Of a stretch of 6,786 nt of DNA, positions 6,516-6,786 are shown in pieces. This DNA is from CAZZKF01 sp964654995 (GTDB taxonomy: Bacteria; Pseudomonadota; Alphaproteobacteria; CAZZKF01). Location of the stretch: contig CAZZKF010000099.1 of NCBI GenBank assembly GCA_964654995.1, positions 1-6,786 of the forward strand, in the 5' to 3' direction. How positions within the stretch are numbered: the stretch's first letter is position 1; every line of letters begins with the position of its first letter. Below the pieces are notes generated by a model. It was given only the letters and a program-made list of their open reading frames with translations. It was not told the origin of the DNA and searched no databases. The position numbers and the translations under genes were made by a program.

Positions 6516-6715
6516 TCTTTGCTCGCTTTCAAATCGCGGCTAAAGACGATGTTATTTCAATATAATGTAAGGAACTGGCTTGCGATGTTCTTAAATCCGT
6601 CCAGACTGTTCGCATCAAGACACCACGGAGCGACGAACGGAAGCTAATCAATCGAAAGTAGAAATATGCCGCTCGAGGGCAGCGCGGTTTTGAGGCGGAT
6701 TAAAGCTTTTCGAGA

Positions 6716-6786
6716 TTAATTTGAGACATATCCTGCAGCCTTGAAATAGCTCCAGCATTCTTTCGGGTTGTAGAGGTTGCAGATTT
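6716..6786 (-). CDS. C-terminal end of an IS630-like transposase (5' part beyond window edge)
   Basis: Reading the minus strand in from the right edge gives 22 residues ending NPKECWSYFKAAGYVSN and a TAA stop at 6718-6716. The pattern of a Pro-x-Glu-Cys followed by aromatic-Tyr/Phe and an AGY near the stop is the typical C-terminus of IS630-family (Tc1/mariner-like) DDE transposases; the catalytic residues lie further upstream, outside the window. Whether the element is intact or a relic cannot be seen. It points the same way as the operon, so read-through into the operon is possible. Confidence 0.55.
   Translation of the reverse strand, partial: ICNLYNPKECWSYFKAAGYVSN

Larger units (their letters stand above)
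6459..6715. other. AT-richer non-coding region between the IS remnant and the operon
   Basis: About 257 nt without a convincing gene on either strand. It is visibly AT-richer than the operon, as expected for a promoter region. The longest Met-started frames here code for only about 17-20 residues without family features. It holds the palindrome and ribosome site annotated separately and probably the terminal inverted repeat of the adjacent insertion sequence, which cannot be located without its other end. Confidence 0.6.

Noticed and set aside
6509..6566. Plus-strand TTGACA (6509-6514) and TATAAT (6561-6566) as a divergent promoter
   Set aside because: The two hexamers are 46 nt apart, far beyond a usable spacing, neither has a partner at 16-18 nt, and no plus-strand gene follows.
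6586..6648. 20-codon plus-strand frame starting at an ATG after AAGGA as a leader peptide
   Set aside because: The ribosome-like site is about 11 nt away, the peptide has no run of Trp or other regulatory codons, and no plus-strand gene lies downstream.
6667..6700. GC-rich imperfect inverted repeat followed by TTTT as a terminator
   Set aside because: Only about four consecutive base pairs can form with a long loop, and the T run is short; too weak to call a terminator in either direction.

Overview
The window reads as one minus-strand operon of five tightly packed enzyme genes from a GC-rich bacterium. Codon use and the protein style (HTGTHFDAPIH cyclase, MhpA-like hydroxylase, an IS630-like transposase tail ending in ECWSYFKAAGY) suggest an alphaproteobacterium, probably of the Rhodobacterales/Roseobacter kind. 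That placement is an inference from sequence style only.

Layout in transcription order, from right to left. (1) 6716-6786: the last 22 codons of an IS630-like transposase, entering from the right edge. (2) 6459-6715: an AT-richer non-coding stretch holding a 20-nt interrupted palindrome (6482-6501) and a perfect AGGAGG ribosome site. (3) 5715-6458: a short tryptophan 2,3-dioxygenase (TDO) family protein with a GTG start and the heme-pocket residues in place. (4) 3298-5727: an 809-residue fusion of an N-terminal kynureninase-like, PLP-dependent class V aminotransferase-fold domain and a C-terminal second TDO-superfamily domain. (5) 1637-3304: an MhpA/PheA-type FAD aromatic hydroxylase. (6) 630-1610: a class IV (BCAT-like) PLP aminotransferase. 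(7) 1-646: a metal-dependent cyclase/kynurenine-formamidase-like hydrolase, cut by the left edge. Three junctions overlap (13, 7 and 17 nt) and the fourth has a 26-nt gap, so co-transcription and translational coupling are likely.

Taken together, the genes supply the chemistry of kynurenine metabolism. TDO would open the indole ring of tryptophan or a related indole, the cyclase-family hydrolase would remove the formyl group, the kynureninase-like domain would cleave or otherwise process the amino-acid side chain, the FAD enzyme would hydroxylate the aromatic ring, and the class IV enzyme would transaminate. The set resembles in logic the tryptophan-to-quinoline part of quinolobactin-type pathways, but the enzymes are not the standard ones. 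The hydroxylase is not a typical kynurenine 3-monooxygenase, the aminotransferase is class IV, and a second, divergent TDO-like domain is fused to the PLP enzyme. In that fused domain the distal heme-pocket histidine is replaced by leucine, while the proximal histidine, the substrate arginine and the GTG loop are kept. The best overall reading is a small biosynthetic (or unusual catabolic) operon for a tryptophan-derived aromatic metabolite; the product cannot be named from this window.
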